This document shows positions 45,252-54,041 of a stretch of DNA of 64,000 nucleotides, piece by piece (positions within the stretch are counted from its first letter, which is position 1; each line of letters begins with the position of its first letter). The stretch comes from Aerosticca soli (lineage in GTDB: Bacteria; Pseudomonadota; Gammaproteobacteria; Xanthomonadales; Rhodanobacteraceae), in NCBI RefSeq assembly GCF_003967035.1, contig NZ_AP018560.1:891001-955000 (forward strand), in the 5' to 3' direction. Below the pieces are notes generated by a model. That model was not told the origin of the DNA. It saw only the letters and a program-made list of their open reading frames with translations, and made no database searches. The position numbers and the translations under genes were made by a program.

Positions 45252-46940
45252 TCAATGCGCGGGGGTTTGCGTGTCCGCGGGGGCGGCGTACACGCGCCGT
45301 CCGCCCAGCCAGGTTTCCAGCACCCGGGTCTGCCAGAGCGCACTGGCGGGGATGGCGAAGAGGTCGCGGTCGACGAGGATGAAGTCGGCCCATTTGCCCG
45401 GTTCCAGCGTGCCGCGGACCGCTTCGTCGTGCGCCGCGTAGGCGGCATCCAGGGTGAAGGCGCGCAGCGCCTCGACCAGGGTCATGCGCTGTTCGGGCAG
45501 CCAGCCTCCGGGCGGCTGGCCTTGGTGATCCTGCCGGGTCACCGCCGCGTGCAGGCCGAAGAACGGATTGGGCGATTCCACCGGGAAATCCGAGCCGCCG
45601 GCGATGCGCGTGCCCTGCTGCAGGAAACTGCGCCAGGCATAGGCTTCCGCCAGCCGCGCCGGACCCAGCCGGAGCTCGGCCATGTGCATGTCCGAGGTGG
45701 CATGGGTGGGCTGCATGGAGGCGATCAGGCCGAGGTCGACGAAGCGCGGCCGGTCCGCGGCGGTGACGATCTGCGCGTGCTCGATGCGGTTGCGCAGCGC
45801 GCTGGCTTGTGGATGGGTGCGGTAGGCGGCCGCGTAGGCGTCGAGCACCTCGCGGTTGGCACGGTCGCCGATCGCGTGCACGGCCACCTGATAGCCGCGG
45901 TCGAAAGCCTTGCCCATCATCGCCACCAGGTCCGCCGGGGCGATGAACAGCAGGCCGCGGTTGCCCGGATCGTCGGCATACGGTTCGAGCAGCGCCGCGC
46001 CGCGGCTGCCGAGCGCGCCGTCGGCGAACAGCTTGACCGTGCGCACGTTGAGCCGGTCGTCGGCATAGCCGACCAGCGGGCCGTCCGCGGCGATGGCGTC
46101 GAAATCCGCGCCGGTGCCGTGGATCATCGCGTCGATGCGCACGCTGAGCCGGCCGGCATCGGCATATTGCCGGTAGAGCCGATAGGTGGCCAGGTCGATG
46201 CCGGCGTCGCCGACTCCGGTCAGTCCCACGCTGGCGAGCTCGGCGAGCGCGCTGTCCAGTGCCGCGGCGAGCTGTGCGGGCGTCGGCGCGGGCACCTTGG
46301 CCGCGATCAGCGCGGTGGCGGCATCGACGAATACGCCGGTGGGGTTGCCCTGCGCATCGCGTTCGATGTGGCCGCCGGCCGGGTCGGGCGTGTGCCGGTC
46401 GATGCCGGCGGCACGCATGGCCGCGCCGTTGGCCCAGCCGGCGTGGCCGTCGATACGGCTCAGCCAGACCGGCCGGTCGGCCACCGCGGCGTCCAGTTCC
46501 TGCGCGGTGGGAAAACGGCCGAGCCGCCAGTTTTCCTGGTTCCAGCCGCCGCCCAGGATCCACGGTGCCTGCGGGTGCTCGGCGGCGTAGCGTTTGACGC
46601 GGGCCTGCGCTTCGGCGAGCGAGTGCGTCGCGCCGAGATCGACCTCGGTGCGGGCCAGGCCGAGTCCGAGCACGTGGCCATGGGCGTCGATGAGGCCGGG
46701 CAGCAGGGTGCGGCCGTGGCCGTCGATCACCCGCGCCTGGCCCGCGCGCGGCGCGAGCGCGGCCTCGCTGCCGGTGGCGATCACCTTGCCCGCCGCGTCC
46801 ACCAGCAGGGCGTCGAAACGGCGCAGTCGCCCCTGGCCGTCCAGGGTGTAGCCGTTGACGTGATGAACGAAGAGCCGCTCCGCCAGGGCGGGCGCGGCGA
46901 GGAAGATCGACAAGAGCGCAAGGAGGGCGGTGCGGCGCAT
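45252..46940 (-). CDS. exported YtcJ-type amidohydrolase
   Basis: 562 aa. A signal peptide (TALLALLSIFLAAPALA, then ERLF) precedes an amidohydrolase-3 domain. Metal-binding or structural motifs: LLPGLIDAHGHVLGLGLAR, GGGWNQENW, VKLFADGALGSRGAAL (Lys in the position that is carboxylated in related enzymes), VAVHAIGDRAN, RIEHAQIV and AGGSDFPVESPNPF. Substrate unknown; relatives act on N-acyl or formyl groups. The start at 46940 begins the signal peptide; the ATG at 46964 only adds 8 residues. 81 bp before the operator-first gene region. Confidence 0.85.
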   Translation of the reverse strand: MRRTALLALLSIFLAAPALAERLFVHHVNGYTLDGQGRLRRFDALLVDAAGKVIATGSEAALAPRAGQARVIDGHGRTLLPGLIDAHGHVLGLGLARTEVDLGATHSLAEAQARVKRYAAEHPQAPWILGGGWNQENWRLGRFPTAQELDAAVADRPVWLSRIDGHAGWANGAAMRAAGIDRHTPDPAGGHIERDAQGNPTGVFVDAATALIAAKVPAPTPAQLAAALDSALAELASVGLTGVGDAGIDLATYRLYRQYADAGRLSVRIDAMIHGTGADFDAIAADGPLVGYADDRLNVRTVKLFADGALGSRGAALLEPYADDPGNRGLLFIAPADLVAMMGKAFDRGYQVAVHAIGDRANREVLDAYAAAYRTHPQASALRNRIEHAQIVTAADRPRFVDLGLIASMQPTHATSDMHMAELRLGPARLAEAYAWRSFLQQGTRIAGGSDFPVESPNPFFGLHAAVTRQDHQGQPPGGWLPEQRMTLVEALRAFTLDAAYAAHDEAVRGTLEPGKWADFILVDRDLFAIPASALWQTRVLETWLGGRRVYAAPADTQTPAH

Positions 46941-47010
46941 GGGCGAGTAGGCAATGCAGGTCATCGAAAGCCGAGTGTGACGCCCGTGCGGCGCCCTACG
47001 CCAGCGCCGG

Positions 47011-48558
47011 TCATTCGAGAATCGCGCTGGCGTAGGGCGGCAGGGTCAGTGTGCCGTCGGCAAGGCCGGTGTCCGCCGCGGTCTGGCGCAGCAGCCGGCT
47101 GAAGCCGCGGGAAGGATCCAGCGTCATCCGCTTGCTGTGGCCGGAAAGATTGTGCACCACCAGCAGGCGCGTGCCCTCGGCGGCGCGGACGAAGGCCACC
47201 AGTTGCGGATCGCCGCTGTCGAAGGCCACGAGATCGCCGTGGCGCAGTGCCGGCAGCTCGGCACGCCAGTGGATGAGCAGGCGATAGCGGTTGAGCAGGG
47301 AGTTGGGGTCGGCCTCTTCGGCTTCCACCGAGACCTGCGGGCTGGTGTTGGCGGTCAGCCGCTTCCAGCGGCTCTCGCCGGGCGCGTCGGTGCGGCGGTT
47401 CCAGCGCATCGGCTCGCGCAGGTCGGGATCCGGTTTGCGGCCCTCCAGGCCGAGTTCCTCGCCGTAATAGACGTACGGCTCGCCGGGCAGGGTCATCAGC
47501 AGCGCCGTGGCCACCCGCGCATGGCCGGCGTGGCCGCGCAGCTGGGTCATCACCCGGGTCTGGTCGTGGTTGGACAGAAAGGTGGCATCGCCCGCCGGAC
47601 GGCCGGCGGCGGCGTAGGCGGCGGCTACCGGCACGGCCTGGGCGAGGATGCCGCGGTCGCGTTCCTGCTTGACGCTTTCCAGCAGCCGGGTGGCGAGCGG
47701 GAAGTCGAAGATCGCATCGAGCGGTCCCAGGTGGGCGGGCAGCTGGGCGAGCGTGGCTTCGGTCGCCTCGCCGACCAGATAGGCGTGCGGGCGGGCCGGT
47801 TCGATGCCGTCGCGGAACTCGCGCCACCAGCGCACGTTGGCGACGGCGACGTTGGGGTCGCCGCGCTGGGCGGCGAAGTCGAAATAGATGTGCTGGGCGG
47901 CGTCCAGGCGATAGCCGTCCACGCCCTGTTCGAGCCAATGGCGGCCGATGCGGATCATCTTGGTGCGCACCGCCGGGGTGTCGTAATTGAGATCCGGCAT
48001 CTCGGCGGTGAACACGCCGAGGTAGTGCTGGCCGTCCAGCGCATGCCAGGCCGGGCCGCCGGTGGCGCTGCGCGCCTTGAGGTCGGTGCCCGGGCCGGCC
48101 CAGACGTACCAGGCGTGGTGCGGGTCGCTCGTGTCGCGCGCAGCCTGGAACCAGGGGTGCCGGCTGCTGGTGTGGTTGGCCACGAAGTCGATGATCACCC
48201 GCATGCCGCGCCGGTGCGCCTCGGCGAGCAGGCGCTGGAAGTCCTCCTCGCTGCCGTATTGCGGGTTGATCGACTCGTAGTCGGTGACGTCGTAGCCGTG
48301 GTAGCTCGGCGAGGGATGGATCGGCAGCAGCCAGAGACCGTCCACGCCGAGCGACTGCAGATAGTCCAGCCGCGCGGTGACGCCGTTCAGGTCGCCGATG
48401 CCGTCGCCGTTGGAGTCGGCGAAGGCGCGCACGAAGATCTCGTACCAGACGCCAGAGCCGGTGGTGGCCGCAGGCGCCGGCGGCGACGTCTGCGCTCCAC
48501 ACACGCCGGCGCAGAGGGCCGCGAGCAGGGCGATGGCGGCAAGCAGGGAACGGGGCAT
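47011..48558 (-). CDS. exported GH13 alpha-amylase
   Basis: 515 aa. Signal peptide (LLAAIALLAALCAGVCGAQ). GH13 conserved regions: I, VIIDFVANHTSSRHPWF; II, DGYRLDAAQHIY with the nucleophile Asp; III, YLVGEATEATL with the acid Glu; IV, FLSNHDQTRVMTQL with the third Asp. The C-terminal beta domain is present (LLVVHNLSG). Hydrolyses alpha-1,4 glucans in the periplasm or outside. Follows the halogenase-family gene by 26 bp on the same strand. A longer upstream frame is antisense-like and not used. Confidence 0.92.
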   Translation of the reverse strand: MPRSLLAAIALLAALCAGVCGAQTSPPAPAATTGSGVWYEIFVRAFADSNGDGIGDLNGVTARLDYLQSLGVDGLWLLPIHPSPSYHGYDVTDYESINPQYGSEEDFQRLLAEAHRRGMRVIIDFVANHTSSRHPWFQAARDTSDPHHAWYVWAGPGTDLKARSATGGPAWHALDGQHYLGVFTAEMPDLNYDTPAVRTKMIRIGRHWLEQGVDGYRLDAAQHIYFDFAAQRGDPNVAVANVRWWREFRDGIEPARPHAYLVGEATEATLAQLPAHLGPLDAIFDFPLATRLLESVKQERDRGILAQAVPVAAAYAAAGRPAGDATFLSNHDQTRVMTQLRGHAGHARVATALLMTLPGEPYVYYGEELGLEGRKPDPDLREPMRWNRRTDAPGESRWKRLTANTSPQVSVEAEEADPNSLLNRYRLLIHWRAELPALRHGDLVAFDSGDPQLVAFVRAAEGTRLLVVHNLSGHSKRMTLDPSRGFSRLLRQTAADTGLADGTLTLPPYASAILE

Positions 48559-48584
48559 CGGGTAATCCTCGAGAGGCAGGCTTT

Positions 48585-50120
48585 TCAGTTCAGCATACCG
48601 GCGCCGGTGCCGGCGGCGCAGTGGTCGGCGATGAAGCGCTCGTGCGCCGGCATGTCGGCGATGGCGCGGGCGATCAGCGTGCGCAGATCGGCGAGGAAGC
48701 CATCGAACTGCGGGCCGGGCAGGGTGTCGGCGAGCGCGGGATAAGCGTGCGGCACGATGCCCTGGCCCAGCATCACCTGCAGCCAGCTGCCTTCGGTGAA
48801 GAGTTCCTCGCCCTCGCGCACGATGCGGCCGCCGGCGCGGAACAGCGCGATCTTGTGTGCGAGGCTGGCTGGCATCGGCAAGGCCGCGCAATCGCGCCAG
48901 AACGGCGTGTCGCGGCGTTCGGTGGCGCGGTAGTGCAGGATCAGGAAATCGCGGATGCGCTCGTATTCGAAGCGGGTCTGGCGGTTGTATTCCTCGCGCA
49001 AGGCCGGTGCGCAGGCGCGGTCCGGCAGCAGCGCGAGCAGCCGGCCGAGGCCCGACTGCACGAGGTGGATGCTGGTCGATTCCAAGGGCTCCAGGAAGCC
49101 GCTGGCCAGGCCGAGCGCGATGCAGTTATGGCTCCAGAAGCGCTTGCGCACGCCGGCGGTGAAGCGCAGCGGGCGCGGCTCGGCGAGCGGCTCGCCTTCC
49201 AGGTTGGACAGCAGCATCGCGCAAGCCTCGTCATCGCTGAGGTAGCGGCTGCAATAGACATGGCCGTTGCCTTCGCGATGCTGCAGCGGAATACGCCACT
49301 GCCAACCGGCCGATCGTGCCAGCGCCTGGGTGTAGGGGCGCATCGGGCCTTGGCGGGCGCTCGGTACCGCCAGTGCGCGGTCGCAGGGCAGCCAGTGGGA
49401 CCAGTCCTCGTAGCCGGCCTCGAGCGCGCCTTCGATCAGCAGGCCGCGGAAACCCGAGCAGTCGATGAAGAGGTCGCCTTCGATGCGGCGACCGTCGCGC
49501 AGGTGCACCGCCGCGATGAAGCCGTCCGCGGCGCGCCGTTCGACTTCGATCACCGTGCCCTCGACCGCCTCGACCACGCGGCCGTCGCAATGCCGACGCA
49601 GGTGGCGCGCATACAGACCGGCGTCGAAATGGTAGGCGTAACGCAGGCCGGAAAGCGGACTCGTGCCGATGCGCTGGCGGCGGTCGAAGCGTCGCGCCTC
49701 GCAGGCCTGGGCGTTGAGCGCATAGGCCCACAGATCCGCTGCGTCGGGCCGGCTGCGATCGCGCAGCCAGTAGGCATGGAACGGCAGCAACCCGAGCGGC
49801 GCGCCGATCTCGCCGAAGGCGTGATAGTAGGCGTGGCCGATCCGGTGCCAGTCGCAAAACTGGATGCCGAGCTTGAAGGTGCCCTGCACCGCGCGCAGGA
49901 GCTCGTCCTCGTCGATGCCGAGGAAGGTGTTGATGAGGCGGATTTGCGGAATGGTCGCCTCGCCGACGCCGACGGTGCCGATCTCCGGCGATTCGACCAG
50001 CACGATCCGCACCTGGCGGCCCAGCGCGCGCGCCAGCAGTGCGGCGCTGATCCAGCCGGCGGTGCCGCCGCCGACGATCACCACGCGGCGAAGGCGAAGG
50101 TCCTCGGCGCCGTCGCTCAT
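48585..50120 (-). CDS. flavin-dependent tryptophan-halogenase-family protein
   Basis: 511 aa. FAD site VVIVGGGTAGWISAALLARAL, VGVGEATIP, conserved Lys83 (GTFKLGIQF) that aligns with the halogenation Lys of PrnA/RebH, the family motif GWQWRIPLQHREGNGHVY and LEPLESTSIHLVQ with the conserved Glu. All catalytic features are thus present. In Xanthomonas and Caulobacter, genes of this kind lie beside maltodextrin-type TonB receptors and amylases and their substrate is unproven. The start at 50120 has GGGGGA 5 nt upstream; the ATG at 50144 sits 7 nt after a TATCAT box (plus strand 50152-50157) and is an alternative. Confidence 0.85.
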   Translation of the reverse strand: MSDGAEDLRLRRVVIVGGGTAGWISAALLARALGRQVRIVLVESPEIGTVGVGEATIPQIRLINTFLGIDEDELLRAVQGTFKLGIQFCDWHRIGHAYYHAFGEIGAPLGLLPFHAYWLRDRSRPDAADLWAYALNAQACEARRFDRRQRIGTSPLSGLRYAYHFDAGLYARHLRRHCDGRVVEAVEGTVIEVERRAADGFIAAVHLRDGRRIEGDLFIDCSGFRGLLIEGALEAGYEDWSHWLPCDRALAVPSARQGPMRPYTQALARSAGWQWRIPLQHREGNGHVYCSRYLSDDEACAMLLSNLEGEPLAEPRPLRFTAGVRKRFWSHNCIALGLASGFLEPLESTSIHLVQSGLGRLLALLPDRACAPALREEYNRQTRFEYERIRDFLILHYRATERRDTPFWRDCAALPMPASLAHKIALFRAGGRIVREGEELFTEGSWLQVMLGQGIVPHAYPALADTLPGPQFDGFLADLRTLIARAIADMPAHERFIADHCAAGTGAGMLN

Positions 50121-50189
50121 CGGCTCCCCCGTACGTGCGTTCATCGGCGCGATGATACGCAAGATGCCCGGCCGGGCACGATGGAGGCT

Positions 50190-50387
50190 TCAGCAGCAGC
50201 GCCCGCCGGTGCCGCGGTAGCGCGCTTCCTGGCGTTCGCGGAAGAACTCGCGGTAACTCGGGATCGGTCGCTCGGGATGATGCGATTTCAGATGCGCGAC
50301 GTAGACGTCGTAGTCGGGAATGCCGCAGCACAGCCGGGCGGTCTGCACCGCCCGGCGCCAGAGTCCGAGGATACGTGGCATGGCCAT
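50190..50387 (-). CDS. ybdD: YbdD/YjiX-family small protein
   Basis: 65 aa. The family pattern [20 protein letters not shown] followed by [20 protein letters not shown] is clear. YbdD-type proteins are nearly always encoded immediately after a CstA/YjiY-type carbon-starvation transporter and appear to be needed for its activity, at least for pyruvate uptake in enterobacteria. Here 2 nt separate it from cstA. A twin Cys ends the protein. Confidence 0.88.
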   Translation of the reverse strand: MAMPRILGLWRRAVQTARLCCGIPDYDVYVAHLKSHHPERPIPSYREFFRERQEARYRGTGGRCC

Positions 50388-50389
50388 CC

Positions 50390-52471
50390 TCAGCGGCCTC
50401 CGGCCAGGTTGGAGAGCGCGACGTAGGGTTCCTCGTGCGCGGTCGGCTGGTTGGCGCGCCAGGCCTGGACGATCGCGCGCAGGGCGAACGCGGCCATGCT
50501 CAGCACCAGCAGCATGAACAAGGCGGTGAGCGCCGCATCGACGCGATTGTTGGTGACGATGCGCTGCATCTCCAGCGTGCTCTTGGCCGGCGCCAGCAGC
50601 TTGCCGTCGGCGAGCGCCTGCGCGTACTTGCCCGCCGCCGCGGTGAAGCTGATCGGTCCGGAAAGCTTCTGCCAGCCGGCGGTGAGCGTGCACACCACCA
50701 GCCAGATCGCCGGGATGCCCGGCACCCACACGTAGCGCTCGCGCTTGAGCTTGACCACCACCACCGTGCACAGCATCAGCGCGATCGCGGCCAGCATCTG
50801 GTTGGCGATGCCGAACAGCGGCCACAGCGTGTTGATGCCGCCCAGCGGATCGACCGCGCCCTGGTAGAGCAGGTAACCCCACAGCGCCACGCAGATCACC
50901 GTGGCGAGCAGGTTGCCGGTCCACGATTCGGTCTTCTGCAGCGGCTTGTGCACCAGGCCGGCGATCTCCTGGATCATGAAGCGGCCCACGCGCGTGCCGG
51001 CGTCCACCGTGGTCAGGATGAACAGCGCCTCGAACAGGATCGCGTAGTGGTACCAGAACGCCATCATGCTCTCGCCGGGCACCAGCTTGTGCAGCAGTTG
51101 CGCCATGCCCACTGCCAGCGTCGGCGCGCCGCCGGCGCGGGACAGGATGCTGCTTTCGCCGATGTCCCTGGCAGTCTGCACGAGCTGGTCGGGCGTCACC
51201 ACGAAGCCCCATTCGCTGATCGTGCGCGCGGCCTGCTCGACGCTGGTGCCGATCAGCGCGCCGGGCGAATTCATCGCGAAGTACACGCCCGGCTGCAACG
51301 CGGCGGCCGCGACCAGCGCCATGATCGCGACGAAGGCCTCCATCAGCATGCCGCCGTAGCCGACCATGCGCGCCTCGCCTTCGTTGGCGAGCAGCTTGGG
51401 CGTGGTGCCCGAGGCGATGATCGAATGCCAGCCCGACACCGCGCCGCAGGCGATGGTGATGAACAGGAACGGGAACAGGTGGCCCTGGAACACCGGCCCG
51501 GTGCCGTCGATGAAGCGCGTCACCGCGCCCATCTGCAGCGTCGGCGCGGCCAGGAAGATCGCCAGCGCGAGCAGGAAGATGGTGCCGATCTTCAGGAACG
51601 TGGAAAGATAGTCGCGCGGCGCCAGCAGCAGCCACACCGGCAGCACCGAGGCGCAGAAGCCATAGGCGATCAGGAGCCACGCCAGTGACTTGGCGTCGAA
51701 GTCGAACCACGCCGCGACCGCGGGCGTATCGGCCACGTGCTTGCCATAGCCGATCGCGAGCAGCAGCAGCACCAGGCCGATCAGCGAGACTTCGAGGATG
51801 CGCCCGGGCCGCAGCCAGCGCAGGTACACGCCCATCAGCAGCGCGATCGGAATCGTGCAGGCCACGGTGAAGGTGCCCCACGGGCTGTGCGTGAGCGCTT
51901 TCACCACCACCAGCGCCAGCACCGCCAGCACGATCATCATCAGCACCAGCACGCCGAACATGGCGATCACGCCGGCGGTGGGGCCGAGCTCGTCGCGCAG
52001 CATGTGGCCGAGCGAGCGCGCGTCGCGGCGCACCGACAGGCCGAGCACCATGAAATCCTGCACCGCGCCGGCGAACACCACGCCGACCAGGATCCACAGC
52101 GTGCCGGGCAGGTAGCCCATCTGCGCGGCCAGCACCGGGCCGACCAGCGGCCCCGCGCCGGCGATCGCGGCGAAGTGGTGGCCGAACACCACCCACTTGT
52201 CGGTCGGCACGTAATCCAGCCCGTCGTTGTGCAGCACCGCGGGCGTGGCGCGGCTCGGATCCATGCGCAGCACCGTGCGTTCGATGAAACGCGCGTAGAA
52301 GCGGTAGGCGATGACGAACACCGCGATCGCCGCGGCGACCAGCCAGATCGCGTTGATCGGCTCGCCGCGCCGCAGCGCGACCACGCCCAGGCACCAGGCG
52401 CCGACGATGGCGATGGCGGCCCACAGGATCTTGCCCGCCGGACTCGGCGGAACGGCAGTCGTGGCATGCAT
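50390..52471 (-). CDS. cstA: carbon starvation transporter CstA
   Basis: 693 aa with about 16-18 membrane helices. Family blocks: [76 protein letters not shown] and [15 protein letters not shown]. Transports peptides or pyruvate. The ATG at 52471 has GGAGGA 8-9 nt upstream. Cotranscribed with ybdD. The intergenic region upstream (52472-52573) holds its promoter but no clear box. Confidence 0.94.
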   Translation of the reverse strand: MHATTAVPPSPAGKILWAAIAIVGAWCLGVVALRRGEPINAIWLVAAAIAVFVIAYRFYARFIERTVLRMDPSRATPAVLHNDGLDYVPTDKWVVFGHHFAAIAGAGPLVGPVLAAQMGYLPGTLWILVGVVFAGAVQDFMVLGLSVRRDARSLGHMLRDELGPTAGVIAMFGVLVLMMIVLAVLALVVVKALTHSPWGTFTVACTIPIALLMGVYLRWLRPGRILEVSLIGLVLLLLAIGYGKHVADTPAVAAWFDFDAKSLAWLLIAYGFCASVLPVWLLLAPRDYLSTFLKIGTIFLLALAIFLAAPTLQMGAVTRFIDGTGPVFQGHLFPFLFITIACGAVSGWHSIIASGTTPKLLANEGEARMVGYGGMLMEAFVAIMALVAAAALQPGVYFAMNSPGALIGTSVEQAARTISEWGFVVTPDQLVQTARDIGESSILSRAGGAPTLAVGMAQLLHKLVPGESMMAFWYHYAILFEALFILTTVDAGTRVGRFMIQEIAGLVHKPLQKTESWTGNLLATVICVALWGYLLYQGAVDPLGGINTLWPLFGIANQMLAAIALMLCTVVVVKLKRERYVWVPGIPAIWLVVCTLTAGWQKLSGPISFTAAAGKYAQALADGKLLAPAKSTLEMQRIVTNNRVDAALTALFMLLVLSMAAFALRAIVQAWRANQPTAHEEPYVALSNLAGGR

Positions 52472-52573
52472 GGCGAGTTCCTCCTGTTCGACCTCCCAAG
52501 AGTCGACCCGCCATGCTGGCGGGGTCAATGCCGGCGGCGCCCTCGCGGCATTAGCCTTTGGTCGAATGCCGTC

Positions 52574-52891
52574 TCACTGCGGGCGGCGGATGCACACGTA
52601 GCCGTCCTGGATGACGACCGGATAGGTCTTGAGCGGCACCTGGCAGGGAAACTGCACGGCCTCGCCGCTGCGGATGTCGAAGGCGCCGCCGTGGAAGGGG
52701 CATTCGATGATGGCGCCTTCCTGGAAGCCGTCGGTGAGCATGGCGTTGCCGTGCGTGCACAGGTTGTCGGTGACGTAGAACTCGTTACCGAGCCGATAGA
52801 CGGCGAGCGCCGGCAGGCCCTCGACCGAAACCGGCACGGGCTGGCCTTCGCTGACTTCGGAGGTTTTCACGAGCGGAATCAGATCGTTCAT
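52574..52891 (-). CDS. Rieske-type [2Fe-2S] ferredoxin
   Basis: 105 aa. Rieske cluster ligands C45-x-H47 and C64-x2-H67 (LCTHGNAML, CPFHGGAFD). Length and sequence match the small electron carriers of multicomponent ring-hydroxylating oxygenases (BphA3/HcaC type), and also NirD-like subunits. It is on the same strand as, and 40 bp after, the TetR gene, with the oxygenase subunits 5 kb upstream in the same orientation. No ferredoxin reductase gene is in the window. Confidence 0.88.
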   Translation of the reverse strand: MNDLIPLVKTSEVSEGQPVPVSVEGLPALAVYRLGNEFYVTDNLCTHGNAMLTDGFQEGAIIECPFHGGAFDIRSGEAVQFPCQVPLKTYPVVIQDGYVCIRRPQ

Positions 52892-52931
52892 GGATATGGA
52901 TATTTGCGGCAGGGAAAGTAGGCGGAGCGTT

Positions 52932-53540
52932 TCAGTGACCGTCGTCGGGCAGCAGCAGGGCAAGGTAGTCCTGCGCCAGTCGCTCGATGGCCGCCGGCGA
53001 GCGGTCGCTGCACCACCAGGCGGTCCAGTTCAGGCCGCCGATGCAGAAGTGATAGAACACGTCCTTGGACACCTGGAGCAGGCGCGCGCCTTCCAGCTCG
53101 TCCATCACCTGCCACCACAGCGCGCGATAGGCGTCGGCAAGCCGCTCGATCGGTTCGCGCAGCGGCCGCGGCAAGTGGTTCCATTCGCGGATCGAGACCC
53201 GGTGTGCGTGCAGCGAGTCCTCGTCCAGCAGCGCGCGCAGGTGGCCGTGCAGCAGCGCGTGAAAACGGCCGCGCGGCGTGCGGGCCTGGGCCACGCTGGC
53301 TTCGGCGATCGAGAGTCCCCAGGCCATGCTGTCGGTGATGATCGCGGCGAGAATGTGGTCCTTGGTCGGAAAGTGGTAGAACAGCGAGCCGCTCTGCATG
53401 CCCACCGCCTGCGCGATCTCGCGGATGGTCGTGCGATCGTAGCCGTGTTCGGAAAAGAGCCGTGCCGCCCTGCGCAGGATCAGGCTGCGACGCGAGCCTT
53501 CGGTGGCGACCATCGGGTCATCGGTGGAGTCTGCGCTCAT
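52932..53540 (-). CDS. TetR-family transcriptional regulator
   Basis: 202 aa. N-terminal HTH (RAARLFSEHGYDRTTIREIA, then QAVGMQSGSLFYHFPTKDHI) and a ligand domain with many Trp and aromatic residues (REWNHLP, YRALWWQVMDEL, LNWTAWWCSDRS). Similar regulators of fatty-acid or aromatic CoA-ester catabolism sense acyl-CoA. Likely controls the surrounding cluster; the palindrome at 59086-59103 is a candidate operator. The start at 53540 precedes the HTH by about 20 residues. Confidence 0.88.
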   Translation of the reverse strand: MSADSTDDPMVATEGSRRSLILRRAARLFSEHGYDRTTIREIAQAVGMQSGSLFYHFPTKDHILAAIITDSMAWGLSIAEASVAQARTPRGRFHALLHGHLRALLDEDSLHAHRVSIREWNHLPRPLREPIERLADAYRALWWQVMDELEGARLLQVSKDVFYHFCIGGLNWTAWWCSDRSPAAIERLAQDYLALLLPDDGH

Positions 53541-53624
53541 GCGTTCCTGGGCGGGCAAGCGAAGAAAAATGAAAACCCAAGGTAGCAGAGCCTGTCGCGG
53601 CCGCGACGCGCGCATGCGGCGCAT

Positions 53625-54041
53625 TCAATCCGCGGCAAGCAGCAGGCTGCCATTCGCGCTCGTCACCAGCCGATCCTGCTGGCGCAGCTCTGCCTCGGCG
53701 TAGGCGGTGCGCCGGCCCAGTCGCAGCAGCCGGCCGTGGACCTCGTAGTCCGCCGGCAGCACCGGCCGATGGTAGGTGAGGGAGAGATTGATCGAGGTGA
53801 ACAGCCGCCCTTCGGGCAGCTGCGAGGCGACCGCCGCGGCCATGGCCAGGTCGCATACCGCGGCGATGAAGCCACCCTGGATCACGCCATGGCCGTTCAG
53901 AAAGCGCCGCGGTGGCATCCAGCGGGCCTCGGATCGGCCATCGGCGATGCGCAGGAAGGCCAATTCGAGCTCGTGGGTGCAGGCTGCGGTCAACACCGAG
54001 CGGATGCGCTCGGGCAGGGCGGCGAGCTCCGCGCCATTCAT
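53625..54041 (-). CDS. PaaI-type hotdog thioesterase
   Basis: 138 aa. Hotdog fold with the conserved GHGVIQGGFIAAVCDLAMAA (the HGG region, Asp in the helix) and INLSLTYHRPVLPADYEV. Would hydrolyse aryl- or acyl-CoA, perhaps to recycle CoA from dead-end esters. The start at 54041 overlaps the ligase stop by 4 nt, so the gene belongs to the same operon. Confidence 0.85.
   Translation of the reverse strand: MNGAELAALPERIRSVLTAACTHELELAFLRIADGRSEARWMPPRRFLNGHGVIQGGFIAAVCDLAMAAAVASQLPEGRLFTSINLSLTYHRPVLPADYEVHGRLLRLGRRTAYAEAELRQQDRLVTSANGSLLLAAD

Noticed and set aside
52547-52570. Inverted repeat GGCATT/AATGCC upstream of cstA
   Set aside because: Only 6-bp arms with a 12-bp spacer in a TGCC-rich stretch; not distinguishable from chance.
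53594-53607. GTCGCGG/CCGCGAC palindrome before the TetR gene
   Set aside because: GC-only self-complementary stretch without loop or T run; such sequences are common at this base composition.
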